DNA of 64,000 bases from an uncultured Acidobacteriaceae bacterium (lineage in GTDB: Bacteria > Acidobacteriota > Terriglobia > Terriglobales > Acidobacteriaceae), in assembly GCA_937879855.1 (NCBI GenBank), contig CALFMO010000043.1, positions 124,001 through 188,000 of the forward strand, in the 5' to 3' direction. Position numbers and translations under genes: made by a program. The notes under the pieces were generated by a model, which did no database searches, was not told the DNA's origin, and was given only the letters and a program-made list of their open reading frames with translations. Every line of letters starts with the position of its first letter. Within the stretch, counting starts at the first letter, position 1. Positions 24,632-34,186 of the stretch are shown here, one piece after another.

Positions 24632-25540
24632 TCACTTCCCTTGTGTGGCCGCGAATTCCACCAGGCTCTTATACACATCCGACATGCGTGGATCGAAGCT
24701 CGAGATCCTGCGTCCATTAATAAAAAGGGTCGGAGTGCCGGTCACGTCCACCGACTTCCCGAGCGCAATGGAGGCATCCACGTGCGCCTTGGTTTCCGGC
24801 TTCACAGCGCAGGCAGCAATCTCAGCACCCTTGACACCCGCTCCATCGGCGATGGCGGTGAGTTTCTCATCAGCGTTCTCGGCAGTGATATCAGACTGGG
24901 TCTCATAAGTCTTCGAGACGAATTTCCAGAAAGCATCGTTGGAAGCGCGACCAACGCAGTCGGCATACGCGGCGCCCTTGGCCGCCCAGTTGTGCATCTC
25001 CAGCGGGAAGTTCTGAAACACAAAACGAGCATTCGGCTCCGCCGCTACCATTGCCTCGATCGTGGGCTGCGCCGCTTTGCACGCTGGACACTGCAAGTCG
25101 CCGAACTCGACGATGGTGACCGGGGCATCTTTGGGCCCGCGCTCAGGGCCCGTGACTCCCTTCTCCAAAGCCTGTTTCGCCGGATCAAACGGCCGAGCAC
25201 CGAATGGAATAATTTCGCCAACGAGCGCGTGCTGCCCGTCAGGCGAGACGAAGAACCGAGTCACCTGCTGACCCTGCGGACTGGCGAGCACGACATTGAC
25301 CTCCGCCAATCCCGTGATAGTCGAAGGCTTGATGCTCGAAATCTTCCAGGTCAAATCCTTCTCATATCCAAACTGCTGATGCAGAAAAGAGTCAACCGTG
25401 GCTTCCGACGGAAGATTCACCGATCCAGCCGTGGTCTTTTCCGTGGGCTTGGCGGGAGTTGATTTTGTCGCTTTGGTCTGAGCTATCGCCAGACCACTGA
25501 GCAGCAGAGCTATACCGATCGAGTTCACAAAACTACGCAT
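24632..25540 (-). CDS. DsbA/BdbD-like thiol:disulfide oxidoreductase
   Basis: A 302-residue exported protein: signal peptide residues 1-20 ending AIAQ, a 100-residue N-terminal domain (FLHQQFGYEKDLTWKISSI), then a thioredoxin fold with inserted helices. The active site is CPAC in FGDLQCPACKAAQ, and the cis-proline loop is GTPTLFING. Two further cysteines (ADCVGRA, AACAVKP) could form a structural disulfide. Likely introduces or isomerises disulfides in the periplasm. No DsbB/VKOR partner is adjacent. It converges with the secretin gene with only 17 bases between them. Confidence 0.92.
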   Translation of the reverse strand: MRSFVNSIGIALLLSGLAIAQTKATKSTPAKPTEKTTAGSVNLPSEATVDSFLHQQFGYEKDLTWKISSIKPSTITGLAEVNVVLASPQGQQVTRFFVSPDGQHALVGEIIPFGARPFDPAKQALEKGVTGPERGPKDAPVTIVEFGDLQCPACKAAQPTIEAMVAAEPNARFVFQNFPLEMHNWAAKGAAYADCVGRASNDAFWKFVSKTYETQSDITAENADEKLTAIADGAGVKGAEIAACAVKPETKAHVDASIALGKSVDVTGTPTLFINGRRISSFDPRMSDVYKSLVEFAATQGK

Positions 25541-25612
25541 GGGTTCCTTTCGAGTTTCACGTTCTGGAGTTTTTAGGAAAGCGAATCATCAGGATACTTC
25601 AAACCAGGTCTT

Positions 25613-27253
25613 TCAGGCTTCGCACTTCGCGGCAATTGGTAAGCGGCGTCCATAGCCGAAGGCCTTGGGAGAAATCTTCAGGCCGGGCGCAGCCTGTTGC
25701 CGCTTGTATTCGGCACGATCGACCATGCGAATGACGCGCCGTACCGTTTCAATATCAAACCCGCGATCCTCGGCGATTCGCTCCGCCGAATGGGAATCCT
25801 CCACATAATCTTCCAGCACCGCGTCGAGAACTTCGTACGGTGGCAACGAATCGCTATCTTTCTGATTCGGCCGCAACTCCGCAGAGGGCGGCTTCTCCAG
25901 AGTGGCCTGTGGGATCACGGCGCGCCGCGAATTCACATATTCGCTGAGCCGGTACACCAGCGTTTTCGGCACGTCCGAAATGACGGCCAGGCCGCCGACC
26001 ATGTCGCCATAAAGCGTGCAATACCCTACGCCCAACTCGCTTTTGTTGCCGGTGGAGAGCACGATCGCGCCGAATTTGTTAGAGAGCGCCATCAGCATTG
26101 TGCCGCGTGCCCGCGACTGAATATTCTCTTCGGTAACGTCTTCGCGCATACCCGCAAAAACATCTTTTAGGATGCCTCGGTATGCTTTATAGGCGGGATT
26201 GATGGAAAGCAACTCGAAGCGAATGCCGAGATTCTTCGCCAGCGCGCGAGCGTCGTCGATTGACCCTTGCGAAGAATAAGGGCCCGGCATGCCGACGCCA
26301 ATCACATTCTCCGGACCGACGGCATCGGCCGCGATAACTGCCGTCAACGCCGAGTCAATGCCGCCGCTCAATCCGATAATCGCCTGCCGAAATCCGCATT
26401 TATGCATGTAGTCGCGCGTGCCCAGAACCAATGCGGAATACACGCTGGCCTCTTCCCCGGCGATCTGCTCGTGCATTTCTCCTGTTAAGTTCGACGAATC
26501 GAAATAGATGAGATCTTCTTCGAACGACCGGCCCTGCGCGATGATCTCTCCTTCACGATTGAGCACCAGGCTGGATCCGTCGAATACCAGACTATCGTTG
26601 CCGCCGACCTGATTCACCAGCACCACTGGAACCTTGTGCTGGCGGGCGATACTGGCCAGCATGTCGCGGCGAAGTTCACGCTTGCCAATCCAGAAAGGCG
26701 AAGCCGAAATGTTCAGCACGAAATTTCCGCCCGCCTGAATCAGTGACTCCACAGGATCGACTGTGTACAAGCGATGGGGCCAGAACTGCTTGTCATTCCA
26801 AGCATCTTCGCAGATCGTCAGCGCCATGCGATTGCCGCAGAACGAAAACAATTCCTGACTTTTCGCGGGAGCAAAGTTGCGCATCTCGTCGAAGACATCG
26901 TAAGTAGGCAGCAACATTTTGGATTGAATGAACGCAACTTTGCCATCCATCAGCAAGGCTGCGGAGTTCATGGCCGACTTGCCAGCATCCGAGTGGGCGG
27001 CAGTGACCAATCCGCAGACGACGGCGATTCCCCGGGTTTCCGCGGCAATCCGCTCCGCCGTCTCACGATTCCGTACCACAAAAGAAGTTCGCTCAACCAG
27101 GTCGCGGGGCGGATATCCGCACACCGACAACTCGGGAAATAAAATCATCCCCGCCCCGGCGGCCTGAGCCCTCCGGGAAAAATCGACGATCTTTGCCGCG
27201 TTGCCGGAGAAGTCTCCGACCGTGGGATTGATTTGGCCGAGCGCAATCTTCAC
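25613..27253 (-). CDS. nadE: Glutamine-dependent NAD+ synthetase
   Basis: A 546-residue two-domain enzyme. The N-terminal nitrilase-like glutaminase (about 1-265) carries the catalytic triad: the LFPELSVCGYPPRDL Glu, the IQSKMLLPTYDVFDE Lys and the LTICEDAWN Cys. The C-terminal ATP-pyrophosphatase (about 275-546) has the P-loop IGLSGGIDSALTAV. It amidates deamido-NAD using glutamine nitrogen. The family start VKIALGQINPTVGDF corresponds to a GTG at 27253; an in-frame ATG at 27304 would add 17 atypical residues. Neither has a clear ribosome site. Divergent from the GH3 glucosidase gene. Confidence 0.95.
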   Translation of the reverse strand: MKIALGQINPTVGDFSGNAAKIVDFSRRAQAAGAGMILFPELSVCGYPPRDLVERTSFVVRNRETAERIAAETRGIAVVCGLVTAAHSDAGKSAMNSAALLMDGKVAFIQSKMLLPTYDVFDEMRNFAPAKSQELFSFCGNRMALTICEDAWNDKQFWPHRLYTVDPVESLIQAGGNFVLNISASPFWIGKRELRRDMLASIARQHKVPVVLVNQVGGNDSLVFDGSSLVLNREGEIIAQGRSFEEDLIYFDSSNLTGEMHEQIAGEEASVYSALVLGTRDYMHKCGFRQAIIGLSGGIDSALTAVIAADAVGPENVIGVGMPGPYSSQGSIDDARALAKNLGIRFELLSINPAYKAYRGILKDVFAGMREDVTEENIQSRARGTMLMALSNKFGAIVLSTGNKSELGVGYCTLYGDMVGGLAVISDVPKTLVYRLSEYVNSRRAVIPQATLEKPPSAELRPNQKDSDSLPPYEVLDAVLEDYVEDSHSAERIAEDRGFDIETVRRVIRMVDRAEYKRQQAAPGLKISPKAFGYGRRLPIAAKCEA

Positions 27254-27514
27254 ACCTCTAGTGTAAAGCCGCAGCTTACCTGTGAGAAGTTTTAGCGACG
27301 GCATCTTGCCGGCTGTCGCGAGGGCGTCCTGCCGTCGCCGTGCGGACCATTAGATGTCGGCACGATGCTCGCAAGGGTTAGCTTCGTCTTACCTTCGCCG
27401 TTACGAATTGGTCTTCTATTCGTTCATTGCCCCAAAATTTAAAACACTGCAATTCCTGCAAAAAGGCGTAACATTAACGATTTGGCAACTCATATTTTCA
27501 TACGAGGAAAGACA

Positions 27515-29746
27515 ATGTCCGAGCCGCACCCCCATGTGCCAAGTCGATTTTTCACACTCACGATAATTCTCCTCTGCTCTCTGGCTTCATCCCTCGCACA
27601 ATCCGCCGACAAGAACCACCCTTGGTCGAATTCGAACCTGACTCCCGACGAGCGCGCATCGATGGTGGTCAAAGAGATGACACTCGACGAAAAGATTTCA
27701 ATGCTTCATGGAACAGGCATGGTCGGCCTGAGTGCGATGAGTCCACTTGCGATACATTCAAACGGAGGCGCTGGGTATGTACCTGGCATTCCACGCTTAG
27801 GCATTCCCGCCATTCAGATGTCTGACGCCGCTTATGGCGTGAGGAACAGCGGCGAGAATGGCCGCTACTCAACCGCGCTACCTGCGGACGTAGCTGCAGC
27901 CGCGAGTTGGGATCTAAATGCGGCTCGCGAATACGGTGCTCTGATCGGCCGCGAGCTCCGCGCCCAGGGCTACAACATGACGCTGGGTGGTGGCGTCAAT
28001 CTTACGCGCGAACCACGCGATGGACGCACCTTCGAATATTTGGGCGAGGATCCCGTGTTGGCTGGAACGCTAGTGCGAGAAGTTATGAAGGGTTTGCAGG
28101 CGCAGCACGTCATTGGCGACATCAAGCATTACGCCCTCAACGATCAGGAGAGCGGCCGCAATGCGGTCAACGTGACCATCGATCAGCGCGCGGCCCGTGA
28201 GAGCGACCTGCTTGCTTTCGAAATTGGCGTGCAGGATTCTGCTATCGCTGCTGTGATGTGTTCTTACAACCGCCTCAATGGCGACTACGCCTGCGAAAAT
28301 AAATACCTGCTCACCGATCTTCTGAAAAAAGACTGGAACTTCAAGGGCTTCGTGCTGTCCGACTGGCAAGGCACACATAGCATGGAGAAGGCATCGGCCG
28401 CCGGGCTCGATCACGAGGAGCCGGGATGGATCTTCTTCGGTGACGAATTGAAGAAAGCGGTAGAGGCGGGTAAGGTGCCAATGGCGGAAGTCGATGACCA
28501 TGTGCATCGGATTCTCTGGGCGATGTTTGCCACCGGCGTCATCGACGATCCGCCTCAGAAAAGCGTGGTGGACGTTGTGGGCGGGTTCGAAGTGGCGCAG
28601 AAGATCGAAGAACAAAGCACCGTGCTTCTTAAGAACGATCATGAGCAGCTGCCGCTCGATGCCTCGAAAATTCACAGCATCGCTGTCATCGGTCCACACG
28701 CGGACGTGGGAATGATTTCTGGAGGCGGTTCTGCGCAGGTCGATCCCCCGGGTGGTAATGCAATCATGCCCCCAGGTAAAGGACAGACTCATTGGCAGGA
28801 TAAAATCTGGTTCCCAACTTCGCCGCTGAAATCGATTCGAACGAAGGTTCCGGGCGCGACGGTTCAATTCGACTCCGGCGCCGACCCCGTCTCAGCTGCG
28901 GCTCTAGCCAAGAACTCCGATGTCGCCATTATTTTCGCCTACCAATGGGAAAGCGAAGGAATGGATCTCGATAGTCTGGCGCTTCCCGAGCATCAGGACG
29001 ACCTGATCGCGAAGGTAGCGGAATCCAATCCACATACGGTGGTCGTGATCGAGTCGGGCGGTCCCGTGACGATGCCTTGGATCGATCATGTGAGCGCCGT
29101 TCTGGAAGCCTGGTTTGGAGGCAGCCGCGGGGCAGAAGCGGTGGCGAATCTCATTTTCGGAGACGTAAACCCAAGCGCAAAACTGCCAATCACTTTTCCC
29201 AGGAGCGAAGCCGATTTGCCACATCCCACAATCGTCAAACCGCCCAAGGTCACTCGCGACGCCGACAGCAAGGGCTGGAGACGGATCGCGGCGGGCTTGC
29301 CGGCATTTCCGTTGACCTACAACGAAGGTGTTAAGGTCGGATACAAGTGGTACGACGCGGAAAAGAAATCCGTCCTGTTTCCTTTCGGCTACGGCCTGTC
29401 CTACACCACTTATTCCTATTCAAATTTGAAAGTAACGCCAGGAAAGAATCCTGACGTCAGTTTCACCGTTACGAATACGGGTAATCGCGCTGGAGCCGAA
29501 GTGGCGGAAGTCTACGCTTCCCTGCCGGCCGCGGCCGCGGAACCGCCGAAGCGTCTGGTGGGATGGAGCAAGGTCACCCTCAACGGCGGAGAGAGCAAAG
29601 AAGTTTCGATCGAGATCGACCCGAAATATCTCTCCATCTTTAACGTGGAGAAAAACAGCTGGCAGTTAATTCCAGGAGACTACGGCTTCATGGTCGGCGG
29701 ATCGTCGCAAGATCTGCCGCTAAAGGAGTCGGTCAGTTTGAAATAG
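27515..29746 (+). CDS. GH3 beta-glucosidase, secreted
   Basis: A 743-residue protein. ATG at 27515 has GAGGAAAG just upstream. A signal peptide (about residues 1-29, ending SLAQS) is followed by the GH3 TIM barrel (KEMTLDEKISMLHG, DIKHYALNDQESGRN, and the nucleophile motif VLSDWQGTHS). The alpha/beta sandwich follows (IHSIAVIGPHADVG, then IVVIESGGPV-like VVVIESGGPVTMPW) and then a C-terminal fibronectin-III-like domain (FPFGYGLSYTTYSYS onward). Similar to BglX and plant-polymer-degrading GH3 enzymes; probably periplasmic hydrolysis of beta-glucosides or xylosides. Nearby genes give no polysaccharide-utilisation cluster. Confidence 0.93.
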   Translation: MSEPHPHVPSRFFTLTIILLCSLASSLAQSADKNHPWSNSNLTPDERASMVVKEMTLDEKISMLHGTGMVGLSAMSPLAIHSNGGAGYVPGIPRLGIPAIQMSDAAYGVRNSGENGRYSTALPADVAAAASWDLNAAREYGALIGRELRAQGYNMTLGGGVNLTREPRDGRTFEYLGEDPVLAGTLVREVMKGLQAQHVIGDIKHYALNDQESGRNAVNVTIDQRAARESDLLAFEIGVQDSAIAAVMCSYNRLNGDYACENKYLLTDLLKKDWNFKGFVLSDWQGTHSMEKASAAGLDHEEPGWIFFGDELKKAVEAGKVPMAEVDDHVHRILWAMFATGVIDDPPQKSVVDVVGGFEVAQKIEEQSTVLLKNDHEQLPLDASKIHSIAVIGPHADVGMISGGGSAQVDPPGGNAIMPPGKGQTHWQDKIWFPTSPLKSIRTKVPGATVQFDSGADPVSAAALAKNSDVAIIFAYQWESEGMDLDSLALPEHQDDLIAKVAESNPHTVVVIESGGPVTMPWIDHVSAVLEAWFGGSRGAEAVANLIFGDVNPSAKLPITFPRSEADLPHPTIVKPPKVTRDADSKGWRRIAAGLPAFPLTYNEGVKVGYKWYDAEKKSVLFPFGYGLSYTTYSYSNLKVTPGKNPDVSFTVTNTGNRAGAEVAEVYASLPAAAAEPPKRLVGWSKVTLNGGESKEVSIEIDPKYLSIFNVEKNSWQLIPGDYGFMVGGSSQDLPLKESVSLK

Positions 29747-29769
29747 AGGCAGGCGGCGCGCAAAGCGAC

Positions 29770-31179
29770 TTAACCAATGTCCTTTGCAGCCGCCAGCACT
29801 TCCGGAATGATGCTGTCAACATCCGCATCCCTCGTCCGGTGATTCACAATGCAGGCTCGAAGAGAGAACCTACCTCGCAGCGAGGCATTGGAGAGATAAA
29901 CTCGGCCTCGCTGAACGACGCGCTTCAACAACGCCTCATTGAAGCGATTCAGTTCTTCATCGGCCAGCTTGCTCGTCCCTTTGTGTCGGAAGCATACTGC
30001 GCTCAGTTCCACCGGGGCCACCAGTTCGAGTTGAGGCTCGTTCTTGATTGCTTCCGCCAGCCGCTGGGCATGGGCCAGGTCTAGTGCGATTGACTCGCGA
30101 AACGCCCCGAAACCGTGATATCGCAATGACAACCACAGCTTGAGAGCGCGAAATCTTCGCGACAACTCCAGCGACTCTTCGAAAAAAGCGAATCCTTCCA
30201 CCGGGTCGGCGCTGAGTGAGCGCGCATAGTCGCCGCTGTGAGCGAAGGTTCTTTGTGCAGCTTCTGACGAACGATACAGCAGGCAGCCGCAGTCCAGTGG
30301 CTGGTAGAGCCACTTATGCGGATCAAGAGAAATCGAGTCGGCCAAATCCAGACCATCGAATTTTCCCGGCACCGCCATCGCCGCCAACGCACCATAAGCG
30401 CCGTCGACATGGAACCATGCTCCGTGGCGATGAGCAATTTCTGCGATCTTCCGGAGCGGATCCACCGCTCCCGTGTTGACTGTGCCGGCTGAAGCCACCA
30501 CGGCCACCGGCGTTTTGCCGGCCGCTTTGTCCGCACGAATGCCTGCATCGAGCTCTTGGGGAATCATGCGAAATGATTCGTCGGTTGGAATCAGGCGCAG
30601 GTTGTCACGTCCGATTCCGAGCAAGGCCACACTCTTCGGAATGGACATGTGGATTTCCGCGGACGCGTAAACGACTCCACTCGGCCCAACTCCGTTTTCA
30701 TTGGCCGGCGTTTTGGTTTCGCGAGCCATCGCCAACCCCATCAGGTTGGCGGACGAACCTCCGCCCGTAAGGTGGCCGTGAAATCCGGAACAGCCGATCG
30801 CTTCCGCCAGCCAGCCCACAACCGTTTGCTCGATGGTCACAGCCGCCGGACCCGAGCGCCAAGCCGTTACATTCTGGTTCAGCACGCTCGCCAGAAAATC
30901 GGCTACAGCTCCCACTGGCTCTCCCGAGCCCAGCACGTAGCCGAAGAAGCGTCCGTTTTGCGCGCGCGAGAAACGCATCACATCGCCGAGGCCGTCCAGA
31001 GCCTCTTCCCCCAACCCTTGTTCAGGGATTGGGCCACCACAGAGTCGCAGCGTCTCCGCCCCGTTCGCTGCGGGAGAAATCACCTGCGCATCGAGATTCT
31101 GAAGATACTGTGCCGCGAGTTGTGTCACCTGCTCGGCGAGGCGTTGAAACTGGTCGACAGAAATTTCGAGCGGGTTCAT
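29770..31179 (-). CDS. PLP-dependent decarboxylase (aromatic-L-amino-acid decarboxylase type)
   Basis: A 469-residue group II decarboxylase. The cofactor Lys289 sits in SLDPHKWLYQ and the PLP-nitrogen aspartate Asp259 in FHVDGAYGA. HLTGGGSSANLMGLAMAR is the phosphate-binding region. Family members decarboxylate aromatic amino acids, glutamate or related compounds; the specificity cannot be read from the motifs. Its start follows the stop of the YncE-phosphoesterase gene by 6 bases, so it is in the same transcript, although no functional link is evident. Confidence 0.92.
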   Translation of the reverse strand: MNPLEISVDQFQRLAEQVTQLAAQYLQNLDAQVISPAANGAETLRLCGGPIPEQGLGEEALDGLGDVMRFSRAQNGRFFGYVLGSGEPVGAVADFLASVLNQNVTAWRSGPAAVTIEQTVVGWLAEAIGCSGFHGHLTGGGSSANLMGLAMARETKTPANENGVGPSGVVYASAEIHMSIPKSVALLGIGRDNLRLIPTDESFRMIPQELDAGIRADKAAGKTPVAVVASAGTVNTGAVDPLRKIAEIAHRHGAWFHVDGAYGALAAMAVPGKFDGLDLADSISLDPHKWLYQPLDCGCLLYRSSEAAQRTFAHSGDYARSLSADPVEGFAFFEESLELSRRFRALKLWLSLRYHGFGAFRESIALDLAHAQRLAEAIKNEPQLELVAPVELSAVCFRHKGTSKLADEELNRFNEALLKRVVQRGRVYLSNASLRGRFSLRACIVNHRTRDADVDSIIPEVLAAAKDIG

Positions 31180-31185
31180 AAGCGG

Positions 31186-33993
31186 TCAGTCGCCGCCTGC
31201 GGGGAAGACAGTGTGTTTAGGAGCGGGCATGGGCGCCGAACCCTTGCGATCGCGCCAAAGCACTTCGTTCAGTTTGGCCGCCCCGGCCGCATCGGGACGC
31301 GAGAAATCCATGCGCGACGAGATCTTTGCGCCCGGGGTCTCGCGCTTGTTCGTCTCATAGATGAGACCGTTGTACAGGTTGCGATAGTCCGCCTTATATG
31401 CCGGCTGATCGCCGGTTCCGGAGAACATCCGCCCCATCACTGGCGCATACGCATCGTTTTGATTCATCGGCGGGAGCCCAAGCAGAGTCTCCATCGTGTG
31501 AATCATGTTTACCGTCGTATAGAAGCGATGCTCCACATTCGGCTGGGTGGCCGAGCCCAGAGAATACTTGCTGATAACGAATGCGATCGAGCGATGCGCG
31601 TCAACATGGTCGGCGCCGTTCTGTGCATCATCTTCCAGAACGAAGATCGCCGTGTCGTCCCAATACGAACTGTGGGAAACGGCTTCAACCACGCGCCCGA
31701 GCGCCAGGTCGTTGTCGGCGATGGAGGCGGCAGGACGCGGCAAATTTGGACGTGTGCCCCCTGTGTGATCGTCCGGCAGGTATAAGAGAACGAACGCCGG
31801 CATCTCCAATTCCGGTCCCTCGTCTTCATCCCGTGCGCGAACATAAGCGGCAAATTCATTCATGAATTCATCGACGCGAAGCTGGTCAGGATACTCGGTA
31901 TTGAAATCCGGATAGAGCGGATCGAAGTGGCCGCGCAAAACCGCCTTGGTGGGCTTCACCTCGCTGAACAAAGGAACCGGCCACGGCCACGGACTAGGAC
32001 CGGCGTGCGGATCTCCGACGTTCGGAGCAAGCATTTCACCCTGCTGAACGGCAGTCTTCGGGCAGATAGCTTCTTGTCCGGATGGAGTGCCCTGCTTCGG
32101 ATTTTCCGCTTTCCATTTTTGGTTGCACCACTCTGCATTCACAAATTCACCGTAGTCGCGAAAGCTCACATGATTGCGGGCGAGATTGTCCCAAAGAAAT
32201 CCTGTGGAAGGATCATCGACGTCCGGTTGATTGTGCTCCAGCGGACTTTCATCGGCCACTTGGCCCTGGAAGTCATAAGTGCGCTCTTTACCGCGATAGG
32301 CAATTTGCCAGGTCTTCTCGTTGTAGTCGGAAGTGATCGCGGCGGTGGACCATTGATGACCGTCGCCCGAGACCTCTCCACTGTCGTAGAAGTTGTCGAG
32401 CACGCCAAACTGCAACGCGAGCTTATGCTCGTTGGGAGTGATGTCTTCGCCGTACATGGTGAGCGACGGATCACCGTCGCCAACTTTCAAATCGCCAAGA
32501 ATCTGGTCGAAGGTGCGGTTTTCTTTGATGATGTAGATGACATGCTGGAACGGATTCGTGCCGCCCGCAAACGAGATGGTTCCAGGATCGCTGTGTAGCA
32601 GGTTGTCACTCTCTACTATCTGCGTCAGCCGAGGCAGTTTCTCGAGCGTTGATGGAATGTTCAAACGGGCAATCGATCCGCGGAGAAGAGTAGCAATGTA
32701 GGGATGCCGGCTTCGCTTCGTCTCGTAGGGAGTCTTCCCCATGTCGTTATTGGCGCGCGTTCCCTCGCCCTTCGCCGTCGCGATGAAAAGATCGTCGCCC
32801 TGAACCGCGAGGGCGCTGGGATACCAGTCTGTTGGTATGAGTCCAATCGGCCCTTGCGGAGCCTGGGAGTCTCCGGTTGAGACAGATTGTGACATATCGA
32901 ACACAGCAACCGCATCAATCGAGGAGTTCGCAACAAAAAGGTGCTTGCCATCCGACACCTGAGCCAGGGCGGTGGGATAACTGCCCGCGAACTTCTGCCC
33001 TGCTGCGGTGGTCGCGAAAAATTGAAAGGGATTGCCGTCGAAGGTCGAGACCGCCGCGACTTCGTCGATGTTCGAAAGCGTCACATACAAAATCTTCTCA
33101 TCCGGGCTCAACAGCATTGCCGTCGGATGCGAACCCGGCGCGATCGGATCTGTTGGCTGTTTCAACTTGATCCAGCGCGTGACTTTACCGCTGGTCAGAT
33201 CGAGCTCCGCGACTTGGGACGCATTCCACAAGCTGCACCACGCCCGCCGTCCGTCGCGCGTGGCCACTACTGTGTATGGAAATGAAGATGGAATCAGGTC
33301 GCTAGTGCTGAGATCAAAACTCTGCAGCACTTTGCCTGTTGCAGGATCGAGAAGAACCACATTGTCGGAGAGATTATTTGCGACCAGTAGCTTGTCGCGG
33401 CCTCCATCGGCGATCACGGCGATCCCCGCGGGATACGGAATTGCCATGTGAGGTGGTGCTTTCAGGCCCATGGCAAGTTTCTTTTCAGTCGACAGCGGCT
33501 GCATGGCAATCGGGATAAATCTTTCGGCCACAACCTTGCCCTCGGAAAAGCGGTAGACCGCGATGCCATTTCCCATGTCTCCTGGCGTCGCGCCTGTCGG
33601 ATCGGTCAGCGAACCCACCGACGCGTACAAATGCTTACCGTCCGAACTGAATGCCAATCCAAGAAAATAGCTCTGATGCGCTTCCTCACCGAAGCGCGCA
33701 TCCGGATAGTCGACGATTTGATTCGTCTTCAGGTCAAGCACCGAGATCGATTGTTGCCCAAGCGTTTCCTGAGTGCCATAACCGTCGTCCAATAGCGCTG
33801 CATGGCGCCCATCTGGACTCACTACCATCGTCGCCGGAAAGCTGTTCGTGCTGCCAACGCGGCCCGGCGACGGCACCGTGAGAATCTTGCTGGTGGGGAG
33901 CATGATCGGGGAGTGATCCGCGGAAGGGGTTTGCGAAACGGCTACGGCGCTCAGCAACACCGAAATAGAAAGACAGCAGAACGAACGAAGCAA
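31186..33993 (-). CDS. YncE-like beta-propeller fused to phosphoesterase (alkaline-phosphatase superfamily)
   Basis: A 935-residue secreted protein. After a signal peptide (about 1-20), residues 35-450 form a YVTN/YncE-type propeller with repeated 'LVANNLSDNVVLLDPATGKV'-style blades and SPDGRHA or SSDGKHLY motifs. Residues about 485-900 match the PF04185 phosphoesterase family: FQHVIYIIKENRTFDQILGD, then GEVSGDGHQWS and later IFVLEDDAQNGADHVDAHRS (abridged). PF04185 includes phospholipase C and acid phosphatases. Lying just downstream of phoU on the same strand, it could supply phosphate from organic esters (inference). A double-hairpin repeat separates it from phoU. Confidence 0.88.
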   Translation of the reverse strand: MLRSFCCLSISVLLSAVAVSQTPSADHSPIMLPTSKILTVPSPGRVGSTNSFPATMVVSPDGRHAALLDDGYGTQETLGQQSISVLDLKTNQIVDYPDARFGEEAHQSYFLGLAFSSDGKHLYASVGSLTDPTGATPGDMGNGIAVYRFSEGKVVAERFIPIAMQPLSTEKKLAMGLKAPPHMAIPYPAGIAVIADGGRDKLLVANNLSDNVVLLDPATGKVLQSFDLSTSDLIPSSFPYTVVATRDGRRAWCSLWNASQVAELDLTSGKVTRWIKLKQPTDPIAPGSHPTAMLLSPDEKILYVTLSNIDEVAAVSTFDGNPFQFFATTAAGQKFAGSYPTALAQVSDGKHLFVANSSIDAVAVFDMSQSVSTGDSQAPQGPIGLIPTDWYPSALAVQGDDLFIATAKGEGTRANNDMGKTPYETKRSRHPYIATLLRGSIARLNIPSTLEKLPRLTQIVESDNLLHSDPGTISFAGGTNPFQHVIYIIKENRTFDQILGDLKVGDGDPSLTMYGEDITPNEHKLALQFGVLDNFYDSGEVSGDGHQWSTAAITSDYNEKTWQIAYRGKERTYDFQGQVADESPLEHNQPDVDDPSTGFLWDNLARNHVSFRDYGEFVNAEWCNQKWKAENPKQGTPSGQEAICPKTAVQQGEMLAPNVGDPHAGPSPWPWPVPLFSEVKPTKAVLRGHFDPLYPDFNTEYPDQLRVDEFMNEFAAYVRARDEDEGPELEMPAFVLLYLPDDHTGGTRPNLPRPAASIADNDLALGRVVEAVSHSSYWDDTAIFVLEDDAQNGADHVDAHRSIAFVISKYSLGSATQPNVEHRFYTTVNMIHTMETLLGLPPMNQNDAYAPVMGRMFSGTGDQPAYKADYRNLYNGLIYETNKRETPGAKISSRMDFSRPDAAGAAKLNEVLWRDRKGSAPMPAPKHTVFPAGGD

Positions 33994-34132
33994 AGGCGCC
34001 TCCGCGAAGCGATTGGTAAAAACAAAAGAGGTGATGAGCCTAATTCAACCCGGTGTGGATGGTCAAAGCTGGCGAACGAAAAGAGTCTCGCGTGGGAGAG
34101 AGTCTCACCTGTCGGATGTAATAGAGAAGCCC

Positions 34133-34172
34133 GTCGAGCTTCGCTCGACTGGACAGCCGAGGGCGGCTGTCC
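34133..34172. repeat. Double-hairpin dispersed repeat, intact copy
   Basis: Two perfect adjacent hairpins: GTCGAGC-TTC-GCTCGAC (34133-34149) and GGACAGCCG-AGGG-CGGCTGTCC (34151-34172), followed by CCCACA. It lies between phoU and the phosphoesterase gene. Related copies: 21736-21775 (both hairpins, diverged) and 53726-53748 (second hairpin only). Confidence 0.8.
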
Positions 34173-34186
34173 CCACATTTGTTATG

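Noticed and set aside
24596..25462. 288-codon plus-strand frame opposite the DsbA-like gene
   Set aside because: It is an antisense shadow; the minus strand carries CPAC and cis-Pro motifs with a signal peptide.
30649..31785. 378-codon plus-strand frame across the decarboxylase and phosphoesterase genes
   Set aside because: It spans two genes on the opposite strand and has an Arg/His-rich antisense-like composition.
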